Assembly (NCBI GenBank): GCA_002404015.1
Contig: DHIW01000124.1
Coordinates: forward strand, 13,156-77,155
Source of the DNA: Chloroflexi bacterium UBA4736
GTDB lineage: Bacteria; Chloroflexota; Dormibacteria; Dormibacterales; Dormibacteraceae
DNA length: 64,000 nt
Direction: 5' to 3'
The notes under the pieces were generated by a model. It saw only the letters and a list, made by a program, of their open reading frames with translations. It had not been told where the DNA came from and ran no database searches. How positions within the stretch are numbered: position 1 is the first letter of the stretch; each line of letters opens with the position of its first letter. Shown here one piece after another: positions 7,898 through 16,584 of this stretch. Made by a program: the position numbers and the translations under genes.

Positions 7898-9219
7898 TCG
7901 CGGGCTGGGCCGAGCCGGCGGTCGAGGCCGACGACCTGCGTCAGCCACTTGTAGAAGGCGAGGTACCGCGGGTCGCTGTAGTTCGCGAAGAAGGGGTCCT
8001 CGAAGAGCGGGACCAGCTCCTCATCGGAGCGCTTGCGGCGCTCGCTGAGCCAGTCCCGCTTGGCGCGAACCCGGTCCAGCGAATGGGCGAACTGGCTGGC
8101 GGCCGCGTAGTGGCTCACGGCCACCCCGGGCATCAGGAAGGCCTCGGGCTGCACCTGGCCCAGGATGTTCAGGAGGCGGTGGACGAAGAAGCTGCGGGTG
8201 CGCCAGCGGAGGAAGCGACCCGTCTTGTACACAGCGGTGCCCAGGCCCTGCTCGCGCAGGACCCGGCGGGCCCGGGCCGCCAGGCTCTCGGTGAAGACCT
8301 CCGCGGGGTCGTAGGCGTACAGGCGCTGGGCGCTGGCCGAGGGCCCCTGCTGGGCGACCTCTCCGCCCGGCGGCGGGCCGAGCCTGAACTCCTCGGCGTC
8401 GACTTCCGCCAGCCTCAGCCCCCTCTCGTTGAGGAGCAGCAGAGCCGCGGGCAGTGCTTCGGCCAGGGTCTTGTCCTCGAAGCACTTGTAGATGGTGAAG
8501 AGCGCGTTGCGCTCGTACAGCGAGCGGAGGCGGTGCGGCTCCAGCCGGTCGGCCGTCGCATGGTGGCGATGAAAGGCGGTCGCCCGCGGCGTGTACCAGA
8601 CGTCGTGGCCGAGCAGGTTCAGGCGCCAGCCCAGGTCGACGTCCTCGAAATACGCGAAGAAGTCGCTGTCGAACCCGTCGACGGCCTGGAAGAGTTCGCG
8701 CCGGATCAGCATCGCGCCACCGCAGGCGAACAAGACGCGTCGTTCGCGGTCCCGTTCGGACTTCTTGGCCCCGTGGTCGAGCTGGAAGCCATGGCCCTGG
8801 TAGTTGACGCCCCCCCCGACAAAGTCGATCCGGGAGCCGTCCCAATTCTTGATGCGGGAGCCGATGCAGGCGGCGCTGGGATGCTCGTCCAGCAGCGAGA
8901 CCAGGTTCTTGAGCCAGGGCGCCTCAACCTTCATGTCGTTGTTCAAAAAGCCGATCCACTCGCTGGTACAGGTGACGGCCGCTCGGTTGTTGCCCTCCGC
9001 GAAACCGAGGTTCTGGTCCAGGGCGACCACTCGAACCGCCGGAAAGCCCTCCCGGACATAATCGACCGAGCCGTCCGCCGAGCCGTTGTCGCAGAGAACC
9101 ACCTCCAGCCGGTCCGCCGGGTACTCGAGGCCGAGGAGCGACTCCAGGCAGGCCGCCAGGTGCTTGCGGCCGTTCCAGTTGAGCACGATGAGGGAGACGG
9201 ATGGGCCCTGGGTTGCCAC
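7894..9219 (-). CDS. GT2 glycosyltransferase, rhamnosyltransferase-like
   Basis: This is a 441-residue family 2 inverting glycosyltransferase of the WbbL/rhamnosyltransferase type, cytosolic or membrane-associated. It shows SLIVLNWNGRKHL, the nucleotide-binding DNGSADGS, LDQNLGFAEGNN, the DXD-like NNDMKVEAPWL, and the acceptor/base region FFAYFEDVDLGWRL. A roughly 170-residue C-terminal extension rich in charged helix has no clear homology to me. The start is GTG 9219. A TAGAGT -10 hexamer lies only 6 nt upstream and there is no Shine-Dalgarno sequence, so the mRNA is probably leaderless. It is divergent from the Wzm/Wzt exporter genes and likely builds the polymer they export. Confidence 0.88.
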   Translation of the reverse strand: MATQGPSVSLIVLNWNGRKHLAACLESLLGLEYPADRLEVVLCDNGSADGSVDYVREGFPAVRVVALDQNLGFAEGNNRAAVTCTSEWIGFLNNDMKVEAPWLKNLVSLLDEHPSAACIGSRIKNWDGSRIDFVGGGVNYQGHGFQLDHGAKKSERDRERRVLFACGGAMLIRRELFQAVDGFDSDFFAYFEDVDLGWRLNLLGHDVWYTPRATAFHRHHATADRLEPHRLRSLYERNALFTIYKCFEDKTLAEALPAALLLLNERGLRLAEVDAEEFRLGPPPGGEVAQQGPSASAQRLYAYDPAEVFTESLAARARRVLREQGLGTAVYKTGRFLRWRTRSFFVHRLLNILGQVQPEAFLMPGVAVSHYAAASQFAHSLDRVRAKRDWLSERRKRSDEELVPLFEDPFFANYSDPRYLAFYKWLTQVVGLDRRLGPARD

Positions 9220-9225
9220 CGCCCA

Positions 9226-9269
9226 ACTCTAGCCAACCTCCCGAAGGCGGACGAGGCCGCGGGTAGAAT
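9226..9269. promoter_or_regulatory. divergent promoter pair between GT2 and wzm
   Basis: On the minus strand TAGAGT (9231-9226) lies 6 nt before the GTG of the GT2 gene, a leaderless arrangement. On the plus strand TAGAAT (9264-9269) lies 23 nt before the wzm ATG (9293), which has a good Shine-Dalgarno GGAGGAA at 9284-9290. The two promoters share about 40 bp, so one regulator could control both operons. Confidence 0.5.
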
Positions 9270-9292
9270 CGTCGCGTGCCAGCGGAGGAACG

Positions 9293-10093
9293 ATGATCGC
9301 CGGCCAACGCCTGCGCGAGCTCGTTGACTATCGCGACCTTTTGACCAACCTCACGATTCGCGACCTCAAGCTCAAGTACAAGGGTTCAGTGCTTGGCGTC
9401 GGCTGGTCGCTGCTGAACCCGCTGATCATGATGGCGATCTACTACGTCGTGTTCAGCCTGTTCCTGCGCGTTTTCGTGCTGCCCAACTACTGGGCATTCG
9501 TCCTCGGCGGACTCCTGGTCTGGATATTCACCGCCCAGGCTCTCACGTCGTCCGCGATCGCATTCGTCCGGACCTCGAGTCTCATCACCAAGGTCTACTT
9601 CCCGATCGAGACCCTGCCCATTGCCAACGTGCTGGCCCATTTCGTGAATTTCGTGATCATGCTGGCGATCCTGCTGCCGATCCTGCTGCTGGCAGGTGTC
9701 CATCTCGGGCCCTCGCTCGTGCTGCTCCCGGTCATCCTCCTGGCTCACCTCGCCTTCGCGATCGGGCTGGGGCTCTTCCTGGCCACGCTGACCGTCTACT
9801 TCCGGGACCTGGAGCACGTCATCACACTGGCGATAAATGCGCTTTTCTACCTGACACCGGTGCTCTATCCGCTCGATCCCGCCGCCCTCCCGCGGGCAGC
9901 GGCTCGGTTCATCCCGTACGCGACCGCCAATCCCCTGGCCTGGTTCCTGGACAGCTACCATTCCGTCCTCTACTACGGCCTCTGGCCCGACCCCGGCCAG
10001 TTCACCGCCATGCTGGCGGCCGCGCTGGTCGCCCTGGTCGGCGGCTATGCATTCTTCAGTTGGCTGCGGCCGCGCATCCCGGAGGAGGTCTGA
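9293..10093 (+). CDS. ABC-2 type polysaccharide export permease (Wzm/TagG-like)
   Basis: This is a 266-residue inner-membrane permease of an ABC transporter that exports a lipid-linked polysaccharide. The amphipathic N-terminus (LRELVDYRDLLTNLTIRDL) followed by LKYKGSVLGVGWSLLNPL is the classic Wzm/TagG signature. About six membrane segments follow, with RTSSLITKVYFPIETLP in the cytoplasmic coupling loop and YFRDLEHVITL before the fifth. The ATG is supported by GGAGGAA at 5-nt-range spacing. It overlaps the ATPase gene by one nucleotide (TGATG), so the two subunits are translationally coupled. Confidence 0.93.
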   Translation: MIAGQRLRELVDYRDLLTNLTIRDLKLKYKGSVLGVGWSLLNPLIMMAIYYVVFSLFLRVFVLPNYWAFVLGGLLVWIFTAQALTSSAIAFVRTSSLITKVYFPIETLPIANVLAHFVNFVIMLAILLPILLLAGVHLGPSLVLLPVILLAHLAFAIGLGLFLATLTVYFRDLEHVITLAINALFYLTPVLYPLDPAALPRAAARFIPYATANPLAWFLDSYHSVLYYGLWPDPGQFTAMLAAALVALVGGYAFFSWLRPRIPEEV

Positions 10094-11325
10094 TGGCGGC
10101 CGTCGAGATGATCGGGGTCCACAAGCGATATCGCGTCTACAAGGAACGCTACCGATCCCTGAAGGAGGTGCTCATCCACCGCCGTTTCGGGGAGTGGGAG
10201 GAGCGGTGGGCGCTGCGCGGGCTGGAGCTGGAGGTCCAACCGGGCCGGACCATGGGCTTGATCGGCAGCAACGGGGCCGGCAAGAGCACTGCCCTGAAGC
10301 TGATGGCGCGCATCCTGGTGCCCGACCTGGGGCGGGTCCGGACCAGCGGCCGCCTCTCCGGGCTGCTCGAGCTGGGGGCGGGCTTCCAGCCCGAGTACAC
10401 GGGCCGGGAGAACGTCTACCTCAACGCTTCCCTGCTCGGCCTGAGTCGAGCGGAGATCAATCGCCGATTCGACTCGATTGTTGCCTTCGCCGAGCTGGAG
10501 GAGCATATCGACGCGCCCGTTCGGACCTATTCGTCGGGCATGTATATGCGCCTCGGCTTCTCGGTCGCCATCCACGTCGAGCCCGAGATCCTGCTGGTCG
10601 ACGAGATCCTAGCCGTGGGCGACGAGGCCTTTCAGGCCAAGTGCTTTGACTGGCTCGAGCGCTTCCAGGACAAGGGTGGGACGGTTGTCGTGGTGTCGCA
10701 CAACCTCGGCTCGCTGCGGGACCTGTGCTCCGAGGTTTGCTGGCTGGATGCCGGCGTGATGCGCGAACGGGGCGATCCGGCCGAGGTGATCGACGCCTAT
10801 GTGGACCAGGTCCGAGACGACATGGCGGCTCATGAGACCCGGGCCGAGGATCCTGGCTCCGGCCGTCGTGTGGCCGTCGAGCTGGGCCAGGCCCGGCTGC
10901 TGGATGCCGGCGGCCGGCCCGTGAGCCAGCTGGAGCCCGGTGACAGCCTCACAGTCGAGATCCCATACCTGGTCCACCGCCGCCTGGAGCAACCGCTCTT
11001 CGGGGTGGCGATCCATCGCAACGACGGCGTCCTGGTGTTCGCTACCAACACCGACCTCGACCGGCTGGCGATGGGCAGCCTGGGGCCGGGCCCAGGCCGG
11101 CTCACGCTGACCTACCCCCGCCTCGATCTCTGCGGAGGCACCTTCAGGGTGACCGTGATGGTCTTCGACGGCGCCCGCCGGACACCGATTGCGATCGATT
11201 CACACTGGCAGCGCTACTCCTTCCATATCCCGCGAGGCACGATTGACCGCGGCCTGGTCGAACTGGAGCACCGCTGGGCGGCTGAAGGTTCGGAGCCCGC
11301 CGGCCGGCGGCGAAACTCGGCCTGA
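10093..11325 (+). CDS. polysaccharide export ABC ATPase with C-terminal Wzt-type domain
   Basis: This is a 410-residue ATPase subunit of the Wzm/Wzt-like exporter. The nucleotide-binding domain spans about 1-245: Walker A GLIGSNGAGKST, Q-loop region LLELGAGFQPEYTGREN, signature TYSSGMYMRLGF and Walker B ILLVDEILAVGDEAF. Residues about 255-400 resemble the Wzt C-terminal immunoglobulin-like domain, which in O-antigen systems recognises the cap of the finished polymer. Its presence suggests that the exported glycan is length- or terminus-selected. The start is ATG 10093 in TGATG overlap with the permease. An in-frame ATG further upstream lies inside the permease gene and is not needed. Confidence 0.92.
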   Translation: MAAVEMIGVHKRYRVYKERYRSLKEVLIHRRFGEWEERWALRGLELEVQPGRTMGLIGSNGAGKSTALKLMARILVPDLGRVRTSGRLSGLLELGAGFQPEYTGRENVYLNASLLGLSRAEINRRFDSIVAFAELEEHIDAPVRTYSSGMYMRLGFSVAIHVEPEILLVDEILAVGDEAFQAKCFDWLERFQDKGGTVVVVSHNLGSLRDLCSEVCWLDAGVMRERGDPAEVIDAYVDQVRDDMAAHETRAEDPGSGRRVAVELGQARLLDAGGRPVSQLEPGDSLTVEIPYLVHRRLEQPLFGVAIHRNDGVLVFATNTDLDRLAMGSLGPGPGRLTLTYPRLDLCGGTFRVTVMVFDGARRTPIAIDSHWQRYSFHIPRGTIDRGLVELEHRWAAEGSEPAGRRRNSA

Positions 11326-12317
11326 CCGGGCCCGCCATTCCCCCGCGCGCCTCAGTCGTGGTTGTTGCCTACAACGGCGGCGAGTTGCTGGCTGGCTGCC
11401 TGGACGCTCTCCTGCCTCAGTGGCTGCCCGGGGGAATGGAGGTCCTGGTGGTCGACAACGGCTCCAGTGACGGGTCTCCGGACCAGGTGCGGAGGCGGTT
11501 TCCACAGGTGCGCCTGGTGGAGATCGGCAGCAATCTCGGTTTCGCGGCCGGAAACAATCTTGGGCTGCGACTCGCCCTGGGCACGCACCTCGTCGTGCTC
11601 AACCAGGACACCCGGGTGCGGCCCGGTTGGCTGGCGGCACTGGTGCAGGCCGCCGAAGCCGGCCCCCGGGTGGGCGCCGTCACCTCCAAGCTGCTGTTCG
11701 CCAGTCGCCCGGACCACGTCCAGAACGCGGGCTCCCTGCTGCTTAGCGACGGGAGTGGGGGGGACCGCGGCAGCGGCGAGCTCGACCGCGGGCAGTACGA
11801 CCGGCCGGAGGAGGTCTTCGCGTTCTGCGGCGCCGCCGCCCTGCTGACCCGGCCCATGCTGGCCGACGTGGGCATGTTCGACGCCAGCTTCTTCAACTAC
11901 TACGAGGACACCGACCTCAGCTGGCGGATGCGGCTGCGCGGCTGGCGAGTGCTGTACGAACCGGCCGCCGTGGTCGAGCACGAGCACATGGCCTCGGCCG
12001 GCGAATGGTCGAAGTTCATGGTGTTCCACGCCGACCGCAACCGCCTGTTCATGATCTCCAAGAACGCACGGCCCGGTTTCGCCGCGCGCAGCCTCGGTCG
12101 CCTGGCCGCTCGCGCGGCGGGACGGGGTCGGCCAGGTGCGAGGGCGGCCCAGCCGGTCCGCCGCGCGCTTCGAGGCCGGGTTCTCGGGTCCTTTGCACTG
12201 AACCTCCCCCAACTGCTCTTCAAGCGGATTCGGATTCGCCTTCGGCGTCGGGTCTCGGACGTGGAGATCGAGCGCTGGATGTACTCGCGTGAGCTGTGGG
12301 ACGCCCGCTCCGCGTAG
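11322..12317 (+). CDS. GT2 glycosyltransferase
   Basis: This family 2 glycosyltransferase of the rhamnosyltransferase type shows SVVVVAYNGGELL, VVDNGSSDGSPDQVRRRF, the DXD-like LNQDTRVRPGWL, CGAAALLTRPML and FFNYYEDTDLSWRM (acceptor/base region). The C-terminal 80 residues are basic and may bind the membrane. The first GTG (11358) would start within the first beta strand. Upstream in frame only CTG 11322 (CTGA overlap with the ATPase stop) and ATT 11337 are available before a stop at 11283. I extended to 11322, giving 331 residues, but there is no evident Shine-Dalgarno sequence, so the start is uncertain. It is coupled to the exporter upstream and overlaps the next GT4 by 22 nt. Confidence 0.85.
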   Translation: MTGPAIPPRASVVVVAYNGGELLAGCLDALLPQWLPGGMEVLVVDNGSSDGSPDQVRRRFPQVRLVEIGSNLGFAAGNNLGLRLALGTHLVVLNQDTRVRPGWLAALVQAAEAGPRVGAVTSKLLFASRPDHVQNAGSLLLSDGSGGDRGSGELDRGQYDRPEEVFAFCGAAALLTRPMLADVGMFDASFFNYYEDTDLSWRMRLRGWRVLYEPAAVVEHEHMASAGEWSKFMVFHADRNRLFMISKNARPGFAARSLGRLAARAAGRGRPGARAAQPVRRALRGRVLGSFALNLPQLLFKRIRIRLRRRVSDVEIERWMYSRELWDARSA

Positions 12318-13447
12318 GTCTGTTCTCCCCCTACTTCGGGGCCACGTACGGTGGCGGCGAGAAGTACCTGGCGCTCGCGGCCAGGGCGGTCCAGGACCGC
12401 TGGCCGGCCGTCCAGGTGGACCTGATCGGTTCCGTGCCGGCCGATGCCGAGCGCTACGCGCTGAGGCTGGGTCTCGACCTCAGCGGCCTGCGCCTAGTCG
12501 CCACCAACCGCCAGGTCACCAAGGCCCACCGGCTCCTCAACAGGGCGAGTTTTCTGCGCCCGCTCCGAAACCGAGTGGTGGGCGCCCAGGCCTCGCGGCT
12601 CACGCGCGAGTACGACGTCTTCATCGCGATGGCCTACGTGATCCCGGTCCGGAATCAGGCGGCGCGCGGGGCCATCCTGTGCCAGTTCCCCTACCCCCTC
12701 GGCTCCGACTCGGACCTCACCGGTTACCAGCTCGTGATCTGCCAGTCCCAGTACGTTCGCAAGTGGGTCCTCCAGCGCTGGCGGCGCGAAGCCACCGTGG
12801 TATACCCGCCCGTCGAAATCCCGGCTGAGGAACCTGACTGGCAGGCCAAGCGCAACTCGATCCTTTCGGTGGGGCGTTTTGCCGCCGGTGGGCACGACAA
12901 GCGCCAGGACGCGATGGTCGCCGCCTTCAAGCGCCTCTGTGACGCGGGCCTGACGGGCTGGCGGCTGCACCTGGCAGGCTCGGTGCACCAGGATGCCCAC
13001 CACGCCGGGCACTTTGAAGTGATCGAAAGGGCATCCGCGGGGTACCCGGTGACCCTGCATCCGGACATCCTTCAGGAAGGACTGCAGAGGCTCTACCGGG
13101 AGGCTTCGATCTACTGGCACTCGGCCGGCCTGGGAGTGGACGAGGAGGCGGACCCGGCGGCGCTCGAGCACTTCGGGATGACGACGGTGGAGGCCATGGG
13201 CCACGGCGCGGTGCCGGTGGTGATTGGGCGGGGAGGCCAATCGGAGATCGTGCGCGACGGCATTGACGGTTTCCTGTGGCTGGATCCCAGGCACTTGATC
13301 GATCTCACCAGCAAGCTCGTGGGCGATTCGGCGCTGAGGCGCCGGCTCGGCGAGAGCGCCCGCGAGCGCAGCCACCTTTTCTCACGCGAGGTCTTCGCGC
13401 TCAGGCTTACCGAGGCTCTGGAACCGCTGCTCGCGGATCGCGGTTAG
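12296..13447 (+). CDS. GT4 glycosyltransferase, Alg11-like
   Basis: This is a 383-residue GT-B family 4 enzyme. The N-terminal domain opens with VGLFSPYFGATYGGGEKYL, where the glycine-rich loop binds the donor phosphate. The C-terminal domain carries ILSVGRFAAGGHDKRQDAM and the donor-site motif EHFGMTTVEAMGHGAVPVV, the E-x7-E element typical of GT4. That EHFGMTTVEAM form resembles Alg11-type mannosyltransferases, so mannosyl transfer is plausible next to GDP-mannose genes in this window. The GTG start lies inside the preceding GT2. It converges with, and overlaps by 4 nt, the methyltransferase on the other strand. Confidence 0.87.
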   Translation: MGRPLRVGLFSPYFGATYGGGEKYLALAARAVQDRWPAVQVDLIGSVPADAERYALRLGLDLSGLRLVATNRQVTKAHRLLNRASFLRPLRNRVVGAQASRLTREYDVFIAMAYVIPVRNQAARGAILCQFPYPLGSDSDLTGYQLVICQSQYVRKWVLQRWRREATVVYPPVEIPAEEPDWQAKRNSILSVGRFAAGGHDKRQDAMVAAFKRLCDAGLTGWRLHLAGSVHQDAHHAGHFEVIERASAGYPVTLHPDILQEGLQRLYREASIYWHSAGLGVDEEADPAALEHFGMTTVEAMGHGAVPVVIGRGGQSEIVRDGIDGFLWLDPRHLIDLTSKLVGDSALRRRLGESARERSHLFSREVFALRLTEALEPLLADRG

Positions 13448-14298
13448 GGCGAGCCTGAGATGCGCGCTGCCAGCTGGGAGATCAGGCGGCCTCGGCGCGA
13501 ATCGCGCGGCGCTAGCCGCCGCCGGAGGCTGGCCACGCGCTCGGCCAGCCGGTACGCGGAGGAGCTCCGAACGGTGGTGAGCTCCGCCTCCAGGCCGTCC
13601 GCCCGCTCGGTCTGGCGGCGCAACTCCAGAACCAGCTCGCGCAGGGCGACGTTCTCATCCTGGTACCGGGCCAACACGCGCTCGTAAGTGGCCGCCACTC
13701 GGGGCAGGCCCTCTTGGCTCTTCCTGAACCTGACGGCCCACGGCGAAAGGTACGTCGAGGGATCGTAGTCGAGATCGTGGACGAAGCCGAGGCGCGCGAA
13801 CAGCTCTGCCCAGTAGTCCCGGGGCATCACGTTGACATGGGTGGCCTCTTTGTAGTCGTGCGGGGTCGAGGAGAAGAGCACGTCGCCGGTGTGGGCGCAG
13901 AAGTTCTGGACGGCATGCTCCGCATCCCGCTTGGGGAGGTGCTCGAGAGTCTCGATGCACACGATCAGGTCGTACTTGCGCTTCAGCGCCGCGGTCACCG
14001 AAGCCTTGCGGCAGTACGGCCGGATGTCTTCTCGGACCTGCGCCAGCGCGTATTCCGAGATGTCGATCCCGTATGCTTCGACGCCGCGGTCGCGGAGGGC
14101 CTCGACCAGGAATCCCATCGCGCAGCCGGCATCGAGGACGGTCTGTGGCCCAAAGTCGCGGACGATGCGATCGGCGATAGTGCCGAAGAAATTGAGCCAG
14201 CGCTCGTCTCGGCGATAGGCCTCAGTCTGGTTGAGGTTCAGGCAGCGGCCGTAATAGAAGCTGTCGTAGTCGGTGCCCCGCCCCTTCTTGCGAGCCAT
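13444..14298 (-). CDS. class I SAM-dependent methyltransferase with C-terminal coiled coil
   Basis: This is a 284-residue methyltransferase. SAM-binding motif I is VLDAGCAMGFLVEAL, the acidic loop is AYGIDISEYAL, motif II region is YDLIVCIETLEHLP and a later motif is LFSSTPHDYKEATHVN. Residues about 215-260 form a predicted coiled coil of leucine/glutamate heptads, as seen in glycan-modifying methyltransferases that cap polysaccharide chains. With a Wzt-type cap-recognition domain nearby, capping methylation is an attractive but unproven role. A TACAAT -10 hexamer (14324-14319, minus) lies about 20 nt upstream of the ATG, with no clear Shine-Dalgarno sequence. Confidence 0.83.
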   Translation of the reverse strand: MARKKGRGTDYDSFYYGRCLNLNQTEAYRRDERWLNFFGTIADRIVRDFGPQTVLDAGCAMGFLVEALRDRGVEAYGIDISEYALAQVREDIRPYCRKASVTAALKRKYDLIVCIETLEHLPKRDAEHAVQNFCAHTGDVLFSSTPHDYKEATHVNVMPRDYWAELFARLGFVHDLDYDPSTYLSPWAVRFRKSQEGLPRVAATYERVLARYQDENVALRELVLELRRQTERADGLEAELTTVRSSSAYRLAERVASLRRRLAPRDSRRGRLISQLAARISGSP

Positions 14299-14318
14299 CA
14301 GGGGATCACCACGACGGC

Positions 14319-14324
14319 ATTGTA
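14319..14324 (-). promoter_or_regulatory. -10 element TACAAT before methyltransferase gene
   Basis: A near-consensus TACAAT on the minus strand lies 20 nt before the methyltransferase ATG (14298) and just after the M23 gene stop. No good -35 hexamer is visible at 16-18 nt. Confidence 0.4.
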
Positions 14325-14336
14325 TGGATGGGCTGG

Positions 14337-16574
14337 TCAGGAGTACCAGCCGAGGAGATCGGCGACGACGTCGGTCGAACCGGCCGAGTTGTAGATCCGG
14401 ATGCTGCCATCAGACCCCAGGGTGGCGATCACCAGGTTGGGGACGTTCTGATCGCCCATGAAGTTGACGTCCGATGTGGAGGGCGGGCCGGCGGGCGTGC
14501 TGGGCAGCACCGCCAGGTAGCTCTGGCCACTGGGAGCCACCGCCGTCAGGTTGATCAGGACGGCGCCCATGCCCGACAGCGGCACTCCCAGCCGGCCGGC
14601 GACCGGCAGGGTCAGCGTCTGGCCGGGGCCAACCCGGCCTGCCGTCACCCCGGTGCCGTTGCGGGTATCGAGCAGGCGCTGGGCCGTCACGCCCGTGTAG
14701 AGGCCGCCTGAAGTCGCAGTCGCGGCCGGACTGCTGAACCAGCCCGAGACGTCGACGATCACGTCCGTCGAACCCTGGGAGTTGTAGATGCTGACCTGGC
14801 CGCTCGGGCTCACGGGCACGATCACGCGGTTGGCGACCGTCTGCCAGGCCAGAAAATTGAGGTTGGAGACGGCGCTCCCGCCGCTCGGCGTGACCGCCAG
14901 GAAGCTCTGCGACGTCGGGTTGGTGGCCGTCAGGTTGAGGGCAACGGCGACCACCTGGGCCGCCGGCACCGCCGCCAGCGGTCCCGAGCCGGAAACCTGC
15001 AGGGTCAAGGACGCGCCAGGCCTCACCGGGCCGGGATGGCCACCGGTCGAGGTTCGGGTGTCGAGGATGCGGCCCGGCGCGACGGGATGGTAGTGGCCGT
15101 CCACCCCACCGTCCGAGGAGGTCCCGATCCAGCCCGAGACGTCGCCGATCAGATCGACCTGCCCGCTGCTCTGGTTGGCCAACGCGACCTTGCCGTCGGG
15201 GCCGAGGGCAGCCTGCACCAGGTTGGCGGAGGTCTGCCAGGGCCCGAAGTTCAGGTTCGAGGTGTTGGGAAGCGCGGTCGCGCTCGGGTAGACGGTCAGG
15301 AAACCGGCCTGTGTGGGATTGGTCTCCGTAACGTTGAGGACCACCGCAGCCACCCCGGTGCTGGGGACGCCCCCTCGCCCGAGAACGCTGAGCGCGACCG
15401 ACTGGCCGGGCGCCACGGTCGAGAAGCCGCCGAGACCCGAGCGGGTGTCGAGAATCCTGGCCGGCGCGACGGGGTGCAGGCGGCCGGGAAAGGCCGGCAC
15501 CGGAGTCACGGCGCTCGACGCCTGCGAGTCAGGGCTTCTGCCGTCGATGGTGTACGCGACGACCGCGATGGTGTACGAGGCGAAGTTGCTGAGCCCCGTC
15601 AGAAGGGTGCGGTTGAGGCTGCCGTCTACCGTGACGCTGGCGCCCCCGGGCGAGGCGGTCACCACGTAGGCGTAAATCCGGTCTCCCCCGTTCCAGGCCG
15701 GCGTCTGCCAGGTCACCGTGGCCGAGCTGTCGCCGGCCGTGGTGCTCACAGCCGTCGGCGCGGTGGGGAGCGGGTTCTGGGGGTTCCCGGTCAGCCACAG
15801 GTTGCCCGAGTCGTAGGGCCAGGGGTCGCTGCCCGCACCGGTCCAGCCCCAGGGGTCGATGGCATTCCAGGGATTGGTCACGTAGACACCGAAGTGCAGG
15901 TGGGGTCCGGTGCTGTTACCGGTGTTGCCGCTGACGCCGATTGTGGTCGTGCGGTAGACGTGGTCGCCGACGTTCACGTAGATCTGGCTCATGTGGCCGT
16001 AGCGGGTGCTGAAGCCATTCCCGTGGTCGATGATCACGGTCTGACCGAAGCCCGGGTTGTTGGGGTCGTAGCCGGCCAGCGTCACCGTGCCCGGGGCCGC
16101 CGCCAGCAGAGGCTCATAGTTGAGAGCGAGGTCCCAGCCGTTGTGGCCGTCGTAATACAGGTAGTCGCTCCCGCGAGGCGTCACCGCGTAACCGGCCGAG
16201 AAGGTCGGATCCACGCCGTTCGCGGAGCTGGCGACCGTTCCGTCGAACTCGCAGATCCGGCCGTCGCGCGTGTAGTCGGGGCTGCAGTGATCGAACACCG
16301 AGGTGACCTGGTGCGGATCCCAGTAGGGCCGGGTGAGGAAGGGCTGCGCCCCGGCGAGCCCCGCCGCCCCGATCGAGGAAGCCCTTCCCACCTTGGGCGC
16401 CAGCTTTGCCGACGGCATGCGATCGGGCATGGTGACCCGGTGGCCGGGCGGACCGAAAGCAGGGTGCTCGGGGCGCGTCGCGAGCGGAGGCGATGGCGCG
16501 GCGGAGGCGGGCGCGCTCGCAGTCATGACAAGTACCGCGCAGACCACCGCCACGGCGCGGGCAAACTGAATCAG
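14337..16574 (-). CDS. secreted M23/LytM metallopeptidase with FnIII and three RILDTR repeats
   Basis: This is a secreted zinc endopeptidase of the LytM/M23 family, which cuts peptidoglycan crossbridges or stem peptides. The signal peptide is LIQFARAVAVVCAVLVMTA followed by ASA. The M23 domain shows the ligands H-N-G-W-D, the RYGHM histidine and GPHLHFGVYV (H-x-H), so all expected metal ligands are present. A fibronectin-III-like domain comes next, then three RILDTR repeats to the C-terminus, which ends in LLGWYS. No ATG/GTG/TTG lies between the preceding gene's stop and the signal peptide. CTG 16574 sits 8 nt after AGGA and gives 745 residues with a normal signal peptide. The alternative ATG 16658 would overlap the GH18 gene by 74 nt and lengthen the n-region. 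Confidence 0.88.
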   Translation of the reverse strand: MIQFARAVAVVCAVLVMTASAPASAAPSPPLATRPEHPAFGPPGHRVTMPDRMPSAKLAPKVGRASSIGAAGLAGAQPFLTRPYWDPHQVTSVFDHCSPDYTRDGRICEFDGTVASSANGVDPTFSAGYAVTPRGSDYLYYDGHNGWDLALNYEPLLAAAPGTVTLAGYDPNNPGFGQTVIIDHGNGFSTRYGHMSQIYVNVGDHVYRTTTIGVSGNTGNSTGPHLHFGVYVTNPWNAIDPWGWTGAGSDPWPYDSGNLWLTGNPQNPLPTAPTAVSTTAGDSSATVTWQTPAWNGGDRIYAYVVTASPGGASVTVDGSLNRTLLTGLSNFASYTIAVVAYTIDGRSPDSQASSAVTPVPAFPGRLHPVAPARILDTRSGLGGFSTVAPGQSVALSVLGRGGVPSTGVAAVVLNVTETNPTQAGFLTVYPSATALPNTSNLNFGPWQTSANLVQAALGPDGKVALANQSSGQVDLIGDVSGWIGTSSDGGVDGHYHPVAPGRILDTRTSTGGHPGPVRPGASLTLQVSGSGPLAAVPAAQVVAVALNLTATNPTSQSFLAVTPSGGSAVSNLNFLAWQTVANRVIVPVSPSGQVSIYNSQGSTDVIVDVSGWFSSPAATATSGGLYTGVTAQRLLDTRNGTGVTAGRVGPGQTLTLPVAGRLGVPLSGMGAVLINLTAVAPSGQSYLAVLPSTPAGPPSTSDVNFMGDQNVPNLVIATLGSDGSIRIYNSAGSTDVVADLLGWYS
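14340..15485 (-). repeat. three RILDTR repeats of the M23 peptidase
   Basis: Three repeats of about 120 residues start at RILDTRSGLGG, RILDTRTSTGGHPG and RLLDTRNGTG. Each contains LN-[LV]-T, S-[ND]-[LV]-NF and a closing GW-[IFY] motif. Each copy is most similar to the equally placed copy in the neighbouring GH18 protein, not to its own neighbours. Confidence 0.9.
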
Positions 16575-16584
16575 GGGTCCGTTC

